A stretch of DNA of 64,000 nt from Novosphingobium colocasiae (lineage in GTDB: Bacteria; Pseudomonadota; Alphaproteobacteria; Sphingomonadales; Sphingomonadaceae), in the NCBI RefSeq assembly GCF_014652555.1, contig NZ_BMZA01000002.1:372001-436000 (forward strand), given 5' to 3'. Position numbers and translations under genes: made by a program. How positions within the stretch are numbered: position 1 is the first letter of the stretch; each line of letters opens with the position of its first letter. A model generated the notes under the pieces. The model ran no database searches. It was given only the letters and a program-made list of their open reading frames with translations, and was not told where the DNA came from. Below are positions 10,840 to 19,310 of the stretch, one piece after another.

Positions 10840-11948
10840 GCCGCGCGATCATCCCCGATCCGATCGCGCGCCAGCCCTGGGGCATGCTGGTGCCGCTGTT
10901 CGCCTTGGTGATGCTGGGCGGCGCGGTGCTCTATTCCGCCGCCGGCGGGCACCTTCAGCCCTATGCCCTCAGCCATGTCCTGCGCTTTTGCGTATTTCTG
11001 GTCATGGCGGTGCTGATATCCCACATTCCCAAGCGCATATTCCGGGCCGCAGCCTATCCGGCCTATGCTGCAACGGTCGCGCTGCTGGTGCTGGTCGAAC
11101 TGATCGGCGCGGTCGGCGGCGGCAGCCAGCGCTGGCTCAACCTTGGCTTCATGACCCTTCAGCCATCCGAACTGATGAAGCCGGCGATCGTGCTGGTGCT
11201 GGCGCGGTTCTATGAATCGCTTCCGTCGTCGATGACGGCGAGCTGGCGCGGGCTGGTTCCTGCGGGGATGCTGATCGGCATCCCTGCGCTGCTGGTGATG
11301 CTGCAACCGGATCTGGGAACCGCGCTCGCCATCTGCTTTGGCGGGGTGGTGATCATGTTTCTGGCCGGTCTGCCGCTGTGGTGGTTCGTCGGGGCCGGCG
11401 CGGCGGGCGCGGTGATCGCGCCGATCGCCTTCTTCACCCTGCTCCATGACTATCAGCGCAATCGCGTTCTCACCTTTCTCGACCCCGAACAGGACCCGCT
11501 GGGTACCGGTTACCACATCACCCAGTCGAAGATCGCGATCGGATCGGGCGGCTTTTTTGGCAAGGGCTTCGGCAACGGCTCGCAGAGCCACCTGCAGTAC
11601 CTGCCCGAATCGCACACCGATTTCGTCTTCGCGACCATGGCCGAGGAATGGGGCATGGTCGGCGGCCTGTTCGTGCTGGGCGTGTTCGCCGTCGTGCTGA
11701 CCTGGGGCATGCGCGTGGCGCGCAGCAGCCCGGACCGCTTCTCCAGCCTGCTCGGTGCCGGCCTCTCGGCAACGATCTTCTTCTACGTCGCGATCAATCT
11801 GATGATGGTGATGGGCCTTGCGCCGGTCGTCGGCATCCCGCTGCCGTTCATGAGCCACGGCGGCACGTCAATGATGACCAACATGCTGTGCCTGGGCTCG
11901 CTGATGGCGATCAACCGGTGGAACGCGGGGTCACGCCTGCTGCGGTAA
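10836..11948 (+). CDS. rodA: Rod-type peptidoglycan glycosyltransferase RodA (SEDS family)
   Basis: A 370-residue polytopic protein with about ten membrane helices. It has SEDS signatures: GGGSQRWLNLGFMTLQPSE, the large periplasmic loop with RVLTFLDPEQDPLGTGYHITQSKIAIGSGGFFGKG, and GIPLPFMSHGGTSM near the C-terminus. The conserved WxxL/QPSE region carries the catalytic Asp-type site in the loop. RodA polymerises lipid II and acts with the PBP2 encoded just upstream. The start overlaps the mrdA stop (ATGA). It is the last gene of the rod operon; about 140 bp separate it from the tRNA pair. Confidence 0.97.
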   Translation: MSRAIIPDPIARQPWGMLVPLFALVMLGGAVLYSAAGGHLQPYALSHVLRFCVFLVMAVLISHIPKRIFRAAAYPAYAATVALLVLVELIGAVGGGSQRWLNLGFMTLQPSELMKPAIVLVLARFYESLPSSMTASWRGLVPAGMLIGIPALLVMLQPDLGTALAICFGGVVIMFLAGLPLWWFVGAGAAGAVIAPIAFFTLLHDYQRNRVLTFLDPEQDPLGTGYHITQSKIAIGSGGFFGKGFGNGSQSHLQYLPESHTDFVFATMAEEWGMVGGLFVLGVFAVVLTWGMRVARSSPDRFSSLLGAGLSATIFFYVAINLMMVMGLAPVVGIPLPFMSHGGTSMMTNMLCLGSLMAINRWNAGSRLLR

Positions 11949-12090
11949 ATTGCCGCGCAAAAAGAGGCTCAATTTGCCCTTCCAAAGCCCGGAGCATTCT
12001 GTATAGGAGCCGCTCCGCCGCCGAATCGGGACGGGGCAAACGCTCCGGATCGAAGGCCGCAGGATCGCAAGATCCGAAGGTCGGTAGCGT

Positions 12091-12166
<76 letters not shown>

Positions 12167-12205
12167 CACCGCCGCCCCGGAAGGCCACCTACCTTCCAGC
12201 CATGG

Positions 12206-12281
<76 letters not shown>

Positions 12282-12320
12282 TTATCCGGCCTCATATCAT
12301 CTGGAACTTCGGCCAGAGGC

Positions 12321-12722
12321 TCAGTCCGTGAATGGGTCTCGGATCGTGAGCCGGTCTTCAACCCGCAAGCCGTTCTGCATATCTTCCGACCAGAGAATGT
12401 TGCAACCGGCTCCGATCGCCGCCGCGACGATCATGCCGTCGTAAATGGAAAAACGGTAACGCTCACATAGATGCAAACCCAAGTCATGGGTCGCAACATC
12501 CAGTGGGGTAACCTCGAGCAGTGCCCGTAGTGTCCCGATCAGCGATCGGACCTCGGGCCATTCGAACCCCATCTTCCGGCGCGCGACGTTGGCGAGTTCG
12601 TTCAGGACCTGAACACTGATGGTGCCGCCGCTACGCAACAGCGCTTCTGCGCGCGAAGCTTTGACCGCATCAGCAGAAACTACGTAAAGCAGAACATTGG
12701 TATCGAAAAATTCAACGGCCAT
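12321..12722 (-). CDS. VapC-type PIN-domain toxin
   Basis: A 133-residue PIN nuclease. Its acidic metal-binding residues are in FFDTNVLLY (first Asp), VQVLNELANV (Glu), SIYDGMIVAAA (Asp) and ILWSEDMQNG. PIN toxins of VapBC modules cleave RNA, often initiator tRNA or rRNA, when the antitoxin is degraded. The start ATG at 12722 lies inside the end of the antitoxin gene (11-bp overlap), the usual translational coupling of these pairs. Located just 3' of the tRNA-Lys pair, a common landing site for mobile modules. The RNA target cannot be read from sequence. Confidence 0.9.
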   Translation of the reverse strand: MAVEFFDTNVLLYVVSADAVKASRAEALLRSGGTISVQVLNELANVARRKMGFEWPEVRSLIGTLRALLEVTPLDVATHDLGLHLCERYRFSIYDGMIVAAAIGAGCNILWSEDMQNGLRVEDRLTIRDPFTD

Positions 12723-12942
12723 TGACCTCATCCCGGTCAAACTTGAAGTCCGCGGGAAGCCGGCCTCGGAACGCCGCAAGGCGGGCCAAAAGGGCCTCGC
12801 GATCGGGCTTGCGGACTACTTGCATGCTCCGCTCACTATCCACGTGTAGCTCGATATCGTCGCCTTCGCGCAAGTTCAAAGCCTCGACGATCGCGGCGGG
12901 AAGCCTCACAGCCAGGCTATTGCCCCATTTTGCTACCAGCAT
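12712..12942 (-). CDS. VapB-type antitoxin (AbrB/MazE swapped-hairpin)
   Basis: A 76-residue protein. The N-terminal half (LVAKWGNSLAVRLPAAIVEAL then LREGDDIEL) is a SpoVT/AbrB DNA-binding domain, and the C-terminal part (LLARLAAFRGRLPADF) is the likely toxin-binding peptide. It should neutralise the downstream PIN toxin and repress the operon. The start at MLVAKW is chosen because the domain begins there; a longer frame to 13002 runs through the operator-like dyad. It is transcribed leftward with the toxin gene. Confidence 0.88.
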   Translation of the reverse strand: MLVAKWGNSLAVRLPAAIVEALNLREGDDIELHVDSERSMQVVRKPDREALLARLAAFRGRLPADFKFDRDEVNGR

Positions 12943-12962
12943 GATCGATCCTTGTGATACCC

Positions 12963-12991
12963 AAGATATACTCGTGCGAAACGTATATCTT
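12963..12991. promoter_or_regulatory. Dyad operator candidate of the vapBC pair
   Basis: A perfect inverted repeat with 8-bp arms (AAGATATA and TATATCTT) separated by 13 bp lies 21 bp upstream of the antitoxin start. The half-site spacing of 21 bp is two helical turns, suiting two dimers or a tetrameric toxin-antitoxin complex. The stretch is much AT-richer than its surroundings. Autoregulation is inferred from the family. Confidence 0.6.
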
Positions 12992-13044
12992 CGATGCCCC
13001 ATTGTAAACGCGGTCGAGACCGCTCGACAGGGCCTCTGCCCCCC

Positions 13045-14793
13045 TCACCGCCGCGCCCGCATCGTTTCGCCCTCGTGGTGGACGTGGCGGACTTTCAGCA
13101 GGTCATGACGGGTCAGGATGCCGATCACCCGCCCGGTGGCGGGATCGACGATCGGGATGCGGCCGGTGCCGGTCTCCACCATCAGGTCGGCAATCCGGCC
13201 GAGGGGGTCGTGAGGCGTTCCGCAATGTTGCGAGGCATCGGACAGAGTGTCGCCCAGGGTAGTGTCCGGCGGAATGCCGTCCACCTGCCAGCGCAGCGCG
13301 TCGCCGCGCGAGACGATACCCTTCAGGGTGCCGTCGGCCGTCGTCACCGGATAGCTGCGGTGGCGTGCCGTCCCGAAGAAGGCGGCCGCCTCGGCCAGCG
13401 GCATGGTGTCGAACAGAACCTCCGGCTGCGGGGTCATGATCTGGGCGGCCTGGAGGAAATCGAACGGGTCGATGGTGTATTCCTGCAAGACATGCCGACC
13501 GCGCCGGGCGATCTTTTCGGTGAGGATCGAACGGCGCATCACCAGCACGCTGACGGCATATGCCCCCGCCGATGCCGCCAGGGTCAGCGGCAGCATCGCG
13601 AAATCACCGGTCAATTCCACCGCGAACAGCGACCCCATCAGGGGCGCGCGCATCGCACCGCTGAGGATGCCCGCCATGCCCGCCAGCGCCCACAGCGCCG
13701 CGCCGCCGGGCAGGAACTGTCCCAGCACGAAACCGAGCGCCCCGCCCAGCAGCAGCAACGGTGCCAGCACTCCGCCCGAAGTGCCGGACCCGAGCGCAAC
13801 GAGCCAGATCACCGCCTTCACGATCAGCAGCGCCACCACCACCTGCATCGCCAGCGACCCATCCAGCAGGCCGCGAATGCTGGCGTAACCCGCCCCCAGG
13901 GTATGGGCATCGATCAGCCCGCCCAGCCCTACGACGATACCGCCCAAGGCCGGCCACCACATCCAGTGGATCGGCAGGCGGGCGAAGGCATCCTCGATGC
14001 GATAGAGCACGGTGGACAGCAGCGAGGCCTGCGCTCCGGCGAGAGCCCCTACCGCCAGCGCCAACGCAATATGCGGGCTGCCCAGATCGATGGCATGGTG
14101 GACGGGAAACAGCGGCCCCTGATCTATGAGCAGCGGGCGCCAGAGCCACGCCGCCAGCACGGCGATCACCAGCGGCACGAAGCTGCGCGGTTTCCATTCG
14201 AACAGCAGGACCTCAATCGCCAGCATGATCGCTGCCATCGGCGTCCCGAAGATTGCCGTCATGCCGGCGGCGGCACCTGCTACCAGCAGCGCCTTGCGCT
14301 CCGCGGCGCTGAGGTGAAAGGCCTGCGCGAACAGCGATCCGATTGCGCCGCCAGTCATGATGATCGGTCCTTCCGCCCCGAACGGCCCGCCGCTGCCGAT
14401 CGATATCGCCGACGACAGCGGCTTGAGGAGCGCCACCCGTGGGGACAACCGGCTCTCGCCGTAAAGGATAGCCTCGATCGCCTCGGGAATGCCGTGACCG
14501 CGGATCTTGTCCGAACCATACCGGGCCATGACGCCGACGATGACGCTGCCGATCACCGGCCCGGCGACCAGCCACAACCCCAGCGTGTTATCGACGATTG
14601 CACTCGGTGCGGCGGACAGGCGGCCGAACCAGAACAGGTTCGTGGCAATGGCGATCGCCTTGAGCAGCACCCCTGCACCCGCCGCCCCGCCGCTGCCGAC
14701 CGCCAGCGCCGCCGCGGCCAGCAGCAGCATGCGGCGGTCGGCGCTGTGATCGGCCAAGGGACGGCGGGGGTGGGTCGCGGCGGAGTGGATCAT
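13045..14793 (-). CDS. ClC-family chloride channel/transporter with CBS domains
   Basis: A 582-residue protein. The ClC membrane domain (about residues 20-430) has the filter motifs GSGGPFGAEGPIIM (with the gating Glu), GTPMAAIMLAIE and GSGTSGGVLAPLLLL. Two C-terminal CBS domains follow (about 450-575), including VTTADGTLKGIVSRGDAL and IPIVDPATGRVIGILTRHDLL, likely sensing adenine nucleotides. The presence of the gating glutamate leaves both H+/Cl- exchange and channel function possible. It is divergent from a marR gene with a palindrome in the shared promoter, suggesting MarR-type control. The ATG at 14793 gives a normal short cytoplasmic N-terminus. Confidence 0.92.
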   Translation of the reverse strand: MIHSAATHPRRPLADHSADRRMLLLAAAALAVGSGGAAGAGVLLKAIAIATNLFWFGRLSAAPSAIVDNTLGLWLVAGPVIGSVIVGVMARYGSDKIRGHGIPEAIEAILYGESRLSPRVALLKPLSSAISIGSGGPFGAEGPIIMTGGAIGSLFAQAFHLSAAERKALLVAGAAAGMTAIFGTPMAAIMLAIEVLLFEWKPRSFVPLVIAVLAAWLWRPLLIDQGPLFPVHHAIDLGSPHIALALAVGALAGAQASLLSTVLYRIEDAFARLPIHWMWWPALGGIVVGLGGLIDAHTLGAGYASIRGLLDGSLAMQVVVALLIVKAVIWLVALGSGTSGGVLAPLLLLGGALGFVLGQFLPGGAALWALAGMAGILSGAMRAPLMGSLFAVELTGDFAMLPLTLAASAGAYAVSVLVMRRSILTEKIARRGRHVLQEYTIDPFDFLQAAQIMTPQPEVLFDTMPLAEAAAFFGTARHRSYPVTTADGTLKGIVSRGDALRWQVDGIPPDTTLGDTLSDASQHCGTPHDPLGRIADLMVETGTGRIPIVDPATGRVIGILTRHDLLKVRHVHHEGETMRARR

Positions 14794-14832
14794 GGGAAGT
14801 GCGCTCGACTATGGGGACTGCGCTCGCATATC

Positions 14833-14847
14833 TATCGTAATACGATA
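14833..14847. promoter_or_regulatory. Palindromic operator candidate between clc and marR
   Basis: The perfect palindrome TATCGTA-A-TACGATA lies 40 bp upstream of the clc start and 45 bp upstream of the marR start. It has the size and symmetry of a MarR-dimer site and is ideally placed to control both divergent genes. Confidence 0.6.
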
Positions 14848-14892
14848 TAAATCAAGGATTGACAGAATCCCTCCTGACCCCGGACTGGACCG

Positions 14893-15303
14893 ATGCGCAG
14901 CGAACTGACCGATGCCGATTACGCCGCCCTCGCGGACTTCCGCTTTTCGCTGCGCTCGTTCCAGGCGTTCAGCGAAGGCAAGGCGGCGGCATGTGGCCTG
15001 ACCCCGCAGCAACACCAGGCGCTGCTGGTCATCCGCGCTGCCCCGCCGGGAGCCGCTACCGTTGGCCGCGTTGCCGAGCGCCTCATTCTGAAGCCGCACA
15101 GCGCCACGGGCCTGATCGATCGCATGGAAGCACTGGGGCTTGTCCAGCGACAGCCTTCAACGCTGGACAAGCGGCGTTCCGTGCTGAGCCTGACGCCCGA
15201 AGCGCACCGCACTCTGGAAACCCTGAGCGCCACCCACCGCGAGGAAATCCGCCGCCTGCGGCCGATGCTGGTCGACCTGATGCAGCGTCTTGAAACGCCA
15301 TAA
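14893..15303 (+). CDS. MarR-family transcriptional regulator
   Basis: A 136-residue winged-helix protein. There is an N-terminal helical dimerisation part (FRFSLRSFQAFSEGKAAACG), then the recognition region GRVAERLILKPHSATGLIDRMEALGLVQRQPS, and the wing with the signature DKRRSVLSLTPEAHRTL. MarR proteins are usually ligand-responsive repressors of neighbouring transporter or efflux genes. The divergent ClC gene and the palindrome between them make that transporter the likely target, besides itself. The ligand is unknown. No strong ribosome-binding site is seen; the ATG at 14893 gives the family-typical length. Confidence 0.9.
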   Translation: MRSELTDADYAALADFRFSLRSFQAFSEGKAAACGLTPQQHQALLVIRAAPPGAATVGRVAERLILKPHSATGLIDRMEALGLVQRQPSTLDKRRSVLSLTPEAHRTLETLSATHREEIRRLRPMLVDLMQRLETP

Positions 15304-15332
15304 GGCGAAGCGCACGAAATCTGAATCATTCT

Positions 15333-15406
15333 CCGTTCGTGTCGAGCGAAGTCGAGACACGCTGGCGCTGTGCTATCCGTATCTCGACTTCGCTCGATAC
15401 GAACGG
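15333..15406. repeat. Long dyad repeat between convergent genes
   Basis: Two 29-bp arms (15333-15361 and 15378-15406) are inverted copies with two mismatches. Each contains CGAGCGAAGTCGAGA or its complement, and they flank a 16-bp loop. Sitting between the ends of marR and the TonB receptor gene, it could fold into a strong hairpin and stop transcription from both sides. It resembles dispersed REP-like palindromes known from sphingomonad genomes. Confidence 0.8.
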
Positions 15407-15437
15407 AACTTGTGGTGCTGAGTAAACGAACGATGCT

Positions 15438-17810
15438 CTAGAAACGGACCGCCGCCGTCAGGCTGGCCGACAGCGGGCTTTGGGTGACGTACTGGCGCAT
15501 GGAACGATAGCGCAGCGAGTTGCCGTAAGCGAAGGCATTGGCTGACCTGCCCAACAGATTGCTGCCGTTCAGGGCAACCGTCCAGGCATCGTCGGACAGC
15601 GTCAGGCCCAGGGTGCTTTCCACCACCCTGCCCATCTGCCGGTCCAGATCGGGATCGAAACTCATGCGGGCGGGGCCGATATAGCGCATGCCCAGGCGCG
15701 CGGAGGCCTGCCATCCACCAACCGCGAACGTGCGGGTAAGCGCGGCGCGCGCGGTGTAGTCCGGGACCACCGGAAGCCGTGCATCGTGCAGTTCGAAACC
15801 CAGCGCATTGCGGCTCAGCCGGGCGTCGGTCAGGTTGGCTCCCGCTTCGACGGTCCATGCCGCGCCGAGCGGGGCGGTGATCGCAAGCTCGGCACCGATG
15901 ATCCGCGCGTCCCCCGCTTCCACCGTCTCGATCAGACCCAGCGGCGTCAGGGAATCGGACTGGACGTGGTTCCAGCGCGAGTACCACGCCGAACCTTCGA
16001 TCCTGCCGCCCTCGCCGATCTCCTGCCGCCAGCCCGCCTCGATCGAGGAGAGATCGTCCCCGTGCAGCGCCGACGCCCGGCTCGACCCCGCCGCGCCCTG
16101 CCGGAAAGCCGCGCCATAGCGCAGGTAAAGCAGCTTGGAACCATCGGGCTTCCAGGTGAGCGCCAGCGAAGGCGTGAACCCGGACCGGTCCCGCTCGCTC
16201 GAAACCGTGGTGGCCGATGCGGTCGCGGTATCGGCGATTGATGCGCGGTAGAACCGTCCACCCCCTTCGACCGCGATGGTGTTCGATAGCGGCACAGTCA
16301 GATCGAAGTAGGCGGCGCTATCATGACTGTCGCGGCGCTTGCGCGCCAGTTCGGTTTCCTGCCCGCTGACACCATCGATCGCCATGGTGAGCGACTGGTT
16401 CGCGTCCAGGTGCGACAGGCCGAGCAGCCAGGACAGCGCCCCCCACCGCCCCCGTAGCCGCAGTTCGGTATCCCAGACGCGGTACCGTCGCCGGTCCTGC
16501 AACAGGCGGGGGTCGGCGATGCCGAACCCTTCTGCCCCCACAGTCGCGTCGTAAGTGTCGCCGACGTCGTGCCAGGTCATGCCGGTGGAGGCGGTGACAT
16601 CGATCCCTGCGGCTTCGCCGTGGAGCGTGGCCGCCGCGTGGAGCAGGTCGTTGTCGTGCGGCTCGGCCAGTTGGGCCGGCCGATCGACGCTGCCGGCTCG
16701 GTAAGTGTAGCGGCTGTCGCGCGAGTTCAGCCACTGCGCCATGCCGGCGATGTCGAGCCGCCAGGCGGGTGCCAGTTCCGCGGCAAGGAGCAGGCGCGCG
16801 CCGGTTGTCCGGGTCGCATTGCCGTCACGCCGCCGGGCCGCGCCGGTACCGCTGTCGATCCATCCCGGCTCCAGCGCGCTATAGCCGACCAGGCGCAGGG
16901 CCACGCGATCACTTAGCACCGGGAGGTTGCCGACCACAGAGCCGGAGTACCCGGTCCCGCCATGCGCGCTCAGGTTGCCGCCGCCACCCACCACCAGCGA
17001 GGTATCGTCGAGGTCCGGCTTGCGCGACACCATGCGGTAGATGCCGCCCAGCGCGCCGGTACCGTAAAGCGAACCCTGCGGGCCCTTCAGCACTTCCACC
17101 CGGTCCATATCGACGAGGCGGATATCGGGGTCCGGGGCGGAATAGGTCAGGCGGGCGTCGTCCAGCACCACCGCCACGGTCGACTGGCTTTCGCCGCCGA
17201 ACGCGCTGTCGGCAACGCCGCGCAGGAACATGCGGTTACGGCCCGGCCCCAAGGCGGTGAGCGCGAGCCCTTCCACTTTGCCGGCGATCTCCGGCGTGCT
17301 GACGAGCGCATCCGACCCGGCCGGCAAGCGCAGGGTATCGACGAGCGAGACCGACGCGGGAAGCGACCGCAAGTCGAGCGGCTGCTTGGTGGCGGTCACC
17401 AGAATGATCGTGGGCGGCGGCGGAGCGGGCGGCGCTGGTGAGACGGGCTCCTTCGCGATGGGCGCTGGCGCAGGCGCGCGTTCGATCCGCCACGCCGTGC
17501 CGCCGACCAGCCGGGCGCGGTAACCGGTGCCTGCCAGCAGCGCCTGCAGCGCCTCGGCGACCGTCATGACGCCCCGCACCCGCCCAACCCGGATATGCGG
17601 CAGCGGACCATCGGTGCCGATCGAAACCCGCACCTTGCGAGCAAGGTCATTCAGGGCGTCGGAAAGGTCGCCGCCCGCGACTTCGATGGCGGCTCGATCC
17701 GGCTCGCGGGCTTCAGCGCTGTTCCAGACGCCAGGCACCAGCATGGCCGCCCAGACGCAGATCCATGAGCTGGACCAGATCGCGCAACGCCTTTTCGCCA
17801 TCGTCGACAA
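15438..17810 (-). CDS. TonB-dependent receptor with N-terminal STN signalling domain
   Basis: A 790-residue protein: signal peptide (to about NSAEA), then a secretin/TonB short N-terminal (STN) domain (GGDLSDALNDLARKVRVSI to LLAGTGYRARLVGG). A Pro-rich linker, TonB-box-like TIILVTATKQ, plug domain (FLRGVADSAFGGE, DRVEVLKGPQGSLYGTGALGG) and 22-strand barrel ending in Phe follow. STN receptors pass a ligand-binding signal to a FecR-type anti-sigma factor, encoded immediately upstream together with its sigma factor. The N-terminal 98 bp overlap the fecR-like gene, an unusually long overlap; a second ATG at 17801 reduces it only to 89 bp. The substrate is unknown and is probably a metallophore or the product of the upstream genes. 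Confidence 0.92.
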   Translation of the reverse strand: MSTMAKRRCAIWSSSWICVWAAMLVPGVWNSAEAREPDRAAIEVAGGDLSDALNDLARKVRVSIGTDGPLPHIRVGRVRGVMTVAEALQALLAGTGYRARLVGGTAWRIERAPAPAPIAKEPVSPAPPAPPPPTIILVTATKQPLDLRSLPASVSLVDTLRLPAGSDALVSTPEIAGKVEGLALTALGPGRNRMFLRGVADSAFGGESQSTVAVVLDDARLTYSAPDPDIRLVDMDRVEVLKGPQGSLYGTGALGGIYRMVSRKPDLDDTSLVVGGGGNLSAHGGTGYSGSVVGNLPVLSDRVALRLVGYSALEPGWIDSGTGAARRRDGNATRTTGARLLLAAELAPAWRLDIAGMAQWLNSRDSRYTYRAGSVDRPAQLAEPHDNDLLHAAATLHGEAAGIDVTASTGMTWHDVGDTYDATVGAEGFGIADPRLLQDRRRYRVWDTELRLRGRWGALSWLLGLSHLDANQSLTMAIDGVSGQETELARKRRDSHDSAAYFDLTVPLSNTIAVEGGGRFYRASIADTATASATTVSSERDRSGFTPSLALTWKPDGSKLLYLRYGAAFRQGAAGSSRASALHGDDLSSIEAGWRQEIGEGGRIEGSAWYSRWNHVQSDSLTPLGLIETVEAGDARIIGAELAITAPLGAAWTVEAGANLTDARLSRNALGFELHDARLPVVPDYTARAALTRTFAVGGWQASARLGMRYIGPARMSFDPDLDRQMGRVVESTLGLTLSDDAWTVALNGSNLLGRSANAFAYGNSLRYRSMRQYVTQSPLSASLTAAVRF

Positions 17811-18672
17811 TCAAAGTTCCCGAAAACCGCCGCGACCGCAGGGGGGCCGGCACATTCACCCGCACCCCGGCATACCGGCGCAAATCGGTCGCGACCAGAG
17901 CGAGCGGCGCGTTATCATACGACAATCGACCGTCCTGCCACGCGCCGACATCTGCCGCCTTCACCGGGGCGACGATGGCGGTGCCGGCGTTCGCGTCAAA
18001 CGTCAGCCCGCTTCCGGCCGCCAGCGCGATCGGTTGCGCCAGCGCCTGACCGCTCACCCGCACCCGGCCCTCGGCGATGCTGACGCGCACGGCTTCATCC
18101 TGCTGCTGCACGTCGAAGCGGGTGCCGATGTCGCTGATGCTGACGCCGCCGGCCGAAATCGTCAGCGTGCGCGAGGGATCATGGCGTATATCGAAAATCG
18201 CCCCGCCGGTGATATCCATGTGATCCTGCGCACGCCCGGCCACCGTCAGCCGGCTGTGCGGGGCGAGCAGGACCGAAGAACCATCAGCCAAGGCGATGCG
18301 GCTGCTGCCGGCTTGCGTTGCATAGACGGCAGGTGCCGGCACCAGGAATTGCGGCGCGGCGACGATCGCGGCCAGTGATGCGGCGATCGCCAGACCGCCC
18401 CAGCGCCACAAGGCACCCCGTCCGCGCTGCGGCGAAACATCGTCGTCCTCGTCCGCATCAGCGACACCAAGCTCGGTCTTGTGCCGGTCGATCGCGTCTG
18501 CCGTCAACGCCATCTGGTCGAAGGCGTGACGGTGGCGCGGGTCGGCCTCCAGCCAGTCCGTAAAGGCATCCCAGTCCATGGCGTCCGGCCGCTCGTCTTC
18601 GCTGCGGACATGCCACGATGCGGCTTCCGCCAGCATCGCTTCGGGCAGTTCGGCTTCGTTGTCGCGGTTCAT
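17713..18672 (-). CDS. FecR-family anti-sigma factor
   Basis: A 319-residue protein. The N-terminal cytoplasmic FecR_N region (ASWHVRSEDERPDAMDWDAFTDWLEADPRHR, quoted in part) has the Trp pattern that binds ECF sigma factors. One membrane helix follows (about 93-112, LAIAASLAAIVAAPQFLV), then the periplasmic FecR domain (YATQAGSSRIALADGSSVLL, GGAIFDIRHDPSRTL) and a C-terminal STN-like domain (RRFSGTLIVDDGEKALRDLV). It relays the state of the TonB receptor to the sigma factor. Its start overlaps the sigma-factor stop (ATGA) and its end overlaps the receptor gene. Confidence 0.93.
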   Translation of the reverse strand: MNRDNEAELPEAMLAEAASWHVRSEDERPDAMDWDAFTDWLEADPRHRHAFDQMALTADAIDRHKTELGVADADEDDDVSPQRGRGALWRWGGLAIAASLAAIVAAPQFLVPAPAVYATQAGSSRIALADGSSVLLAPHSRLTVAGRAQDHMDITGGAIFDIRHDPSRTLTISAGGVSISDIGTRFDVQQQDEAVRVSIAEGRVRVSGQALAQPIALAAGSGLTFDANAGTAIVAPVKAADVGAWQDGRLSYDNAPLALVATDLRRYAGVRVNVPAPLRSRRFSGTLIVDDGEKALRDLVQLMDLRLGGHAGAWRLEQR

Positions 18673-19310
18673 CGTCCCTGTTCCATTCGCGGCGTTGCGC
18701 CACCATCAGCCCCATGGTCATGAGACGGCACCGCTGCAAATGATCCGCAGTTCGCCAGCACCGCCCGCAAGTGCTTCATCGCCACGGCAAGATGCTTTTC
18801 CACGCCGCTGCGCGAAATGCCCAGGATTTGTGCGATCTCGCCCTGCGCCATCCCTTCGAAGCGGTACATCCGCAAGGCCTTCGCGGCGCCTTCCGGCAGT
18901 CTGGCAATGGCTTGCTGGAGAATTTCCGCTTCCTGCCTACGCGACAGCGCCTCGTCAGCCGGCTCGGCGGGATCGATCCGCAGTTCGGGGGCCAGCGCCA
19001 CGCCGTCCCCGTCCGCCTCGATCCACACCCGCTCGCGCCGCATCGCCCGGCGGCTTGCGCGCAGGCGGTCGAGCACGATGTTGTTGGCCATGCGGAACAG
19101 ATAGGCGCGCGGATTGCCGATCGGCCCGGTCGATGCGCCGCTGACCTTGATCCACAAGTCCTGCATGACGTCCTGCGCCTCGTCCATCGAACCGCAGCGG
19201 CCACACAGGAAGCGCAACAATTCAGCCCGATGGACTTCCAGCATCCCGCCAAGGCCGGATGCCGGTGTTCTGTCCTCGCCTGGCTCCATCCGTTTCCCCG
19301 CAGCGATCAC
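18669..19310 (-). CDS. ECF sigma factor, FecI-like
   Basis: A 213-residue sigma-70 family protein with region 2 (EAQDVMQDLWIKV, NPRAYLFRMANNIVLDRLRA) and region 4 (LPEGAAKALRMYRFEGMAQGEIAQILGISRSGVEKHL). This is the FecI/iron-starvation type that is held by the FecR protein encoded next. The GTG start at 19310 overlaps the methyltransferase stop (GTGA), arguing for coupling; an ATG at 19289 (MEPGED) is an alternative. A non-conserved His/Asp-rich tail follows region 4. It probably transcribes the receptor operon, but no ECF promoter could be assigned with confidence. Confidence 0.92.
   Translation of the reverse strand: MIAAGKRMEPGEDRTPASGLGGMLEVHRAELLRFLCGRCGSMDEAQDVMQDLWIKVSGASTGPIGNPRAYLFRMANNIVLDRLRASRRAMRRERVWIEADGDGVALAPELRIDPAEPADEALSRRQEAEILQQAIARLPEGAAKALRMYRFEGMAQGEIAQILGISRSGVEKHLAVAMKHLRAVLANCGSFAAVPSHDHGADGGATPRMEQGR

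Noticed and set aside
12994..14850. A 618-codon plus-strand frame opposite the ClC gene
   Set aside because: It is a shadow of the ClC gene: Arg/Gln/His-rich, no domain, no ribosome-binding site, while the minus strand carries all ClC motifs.
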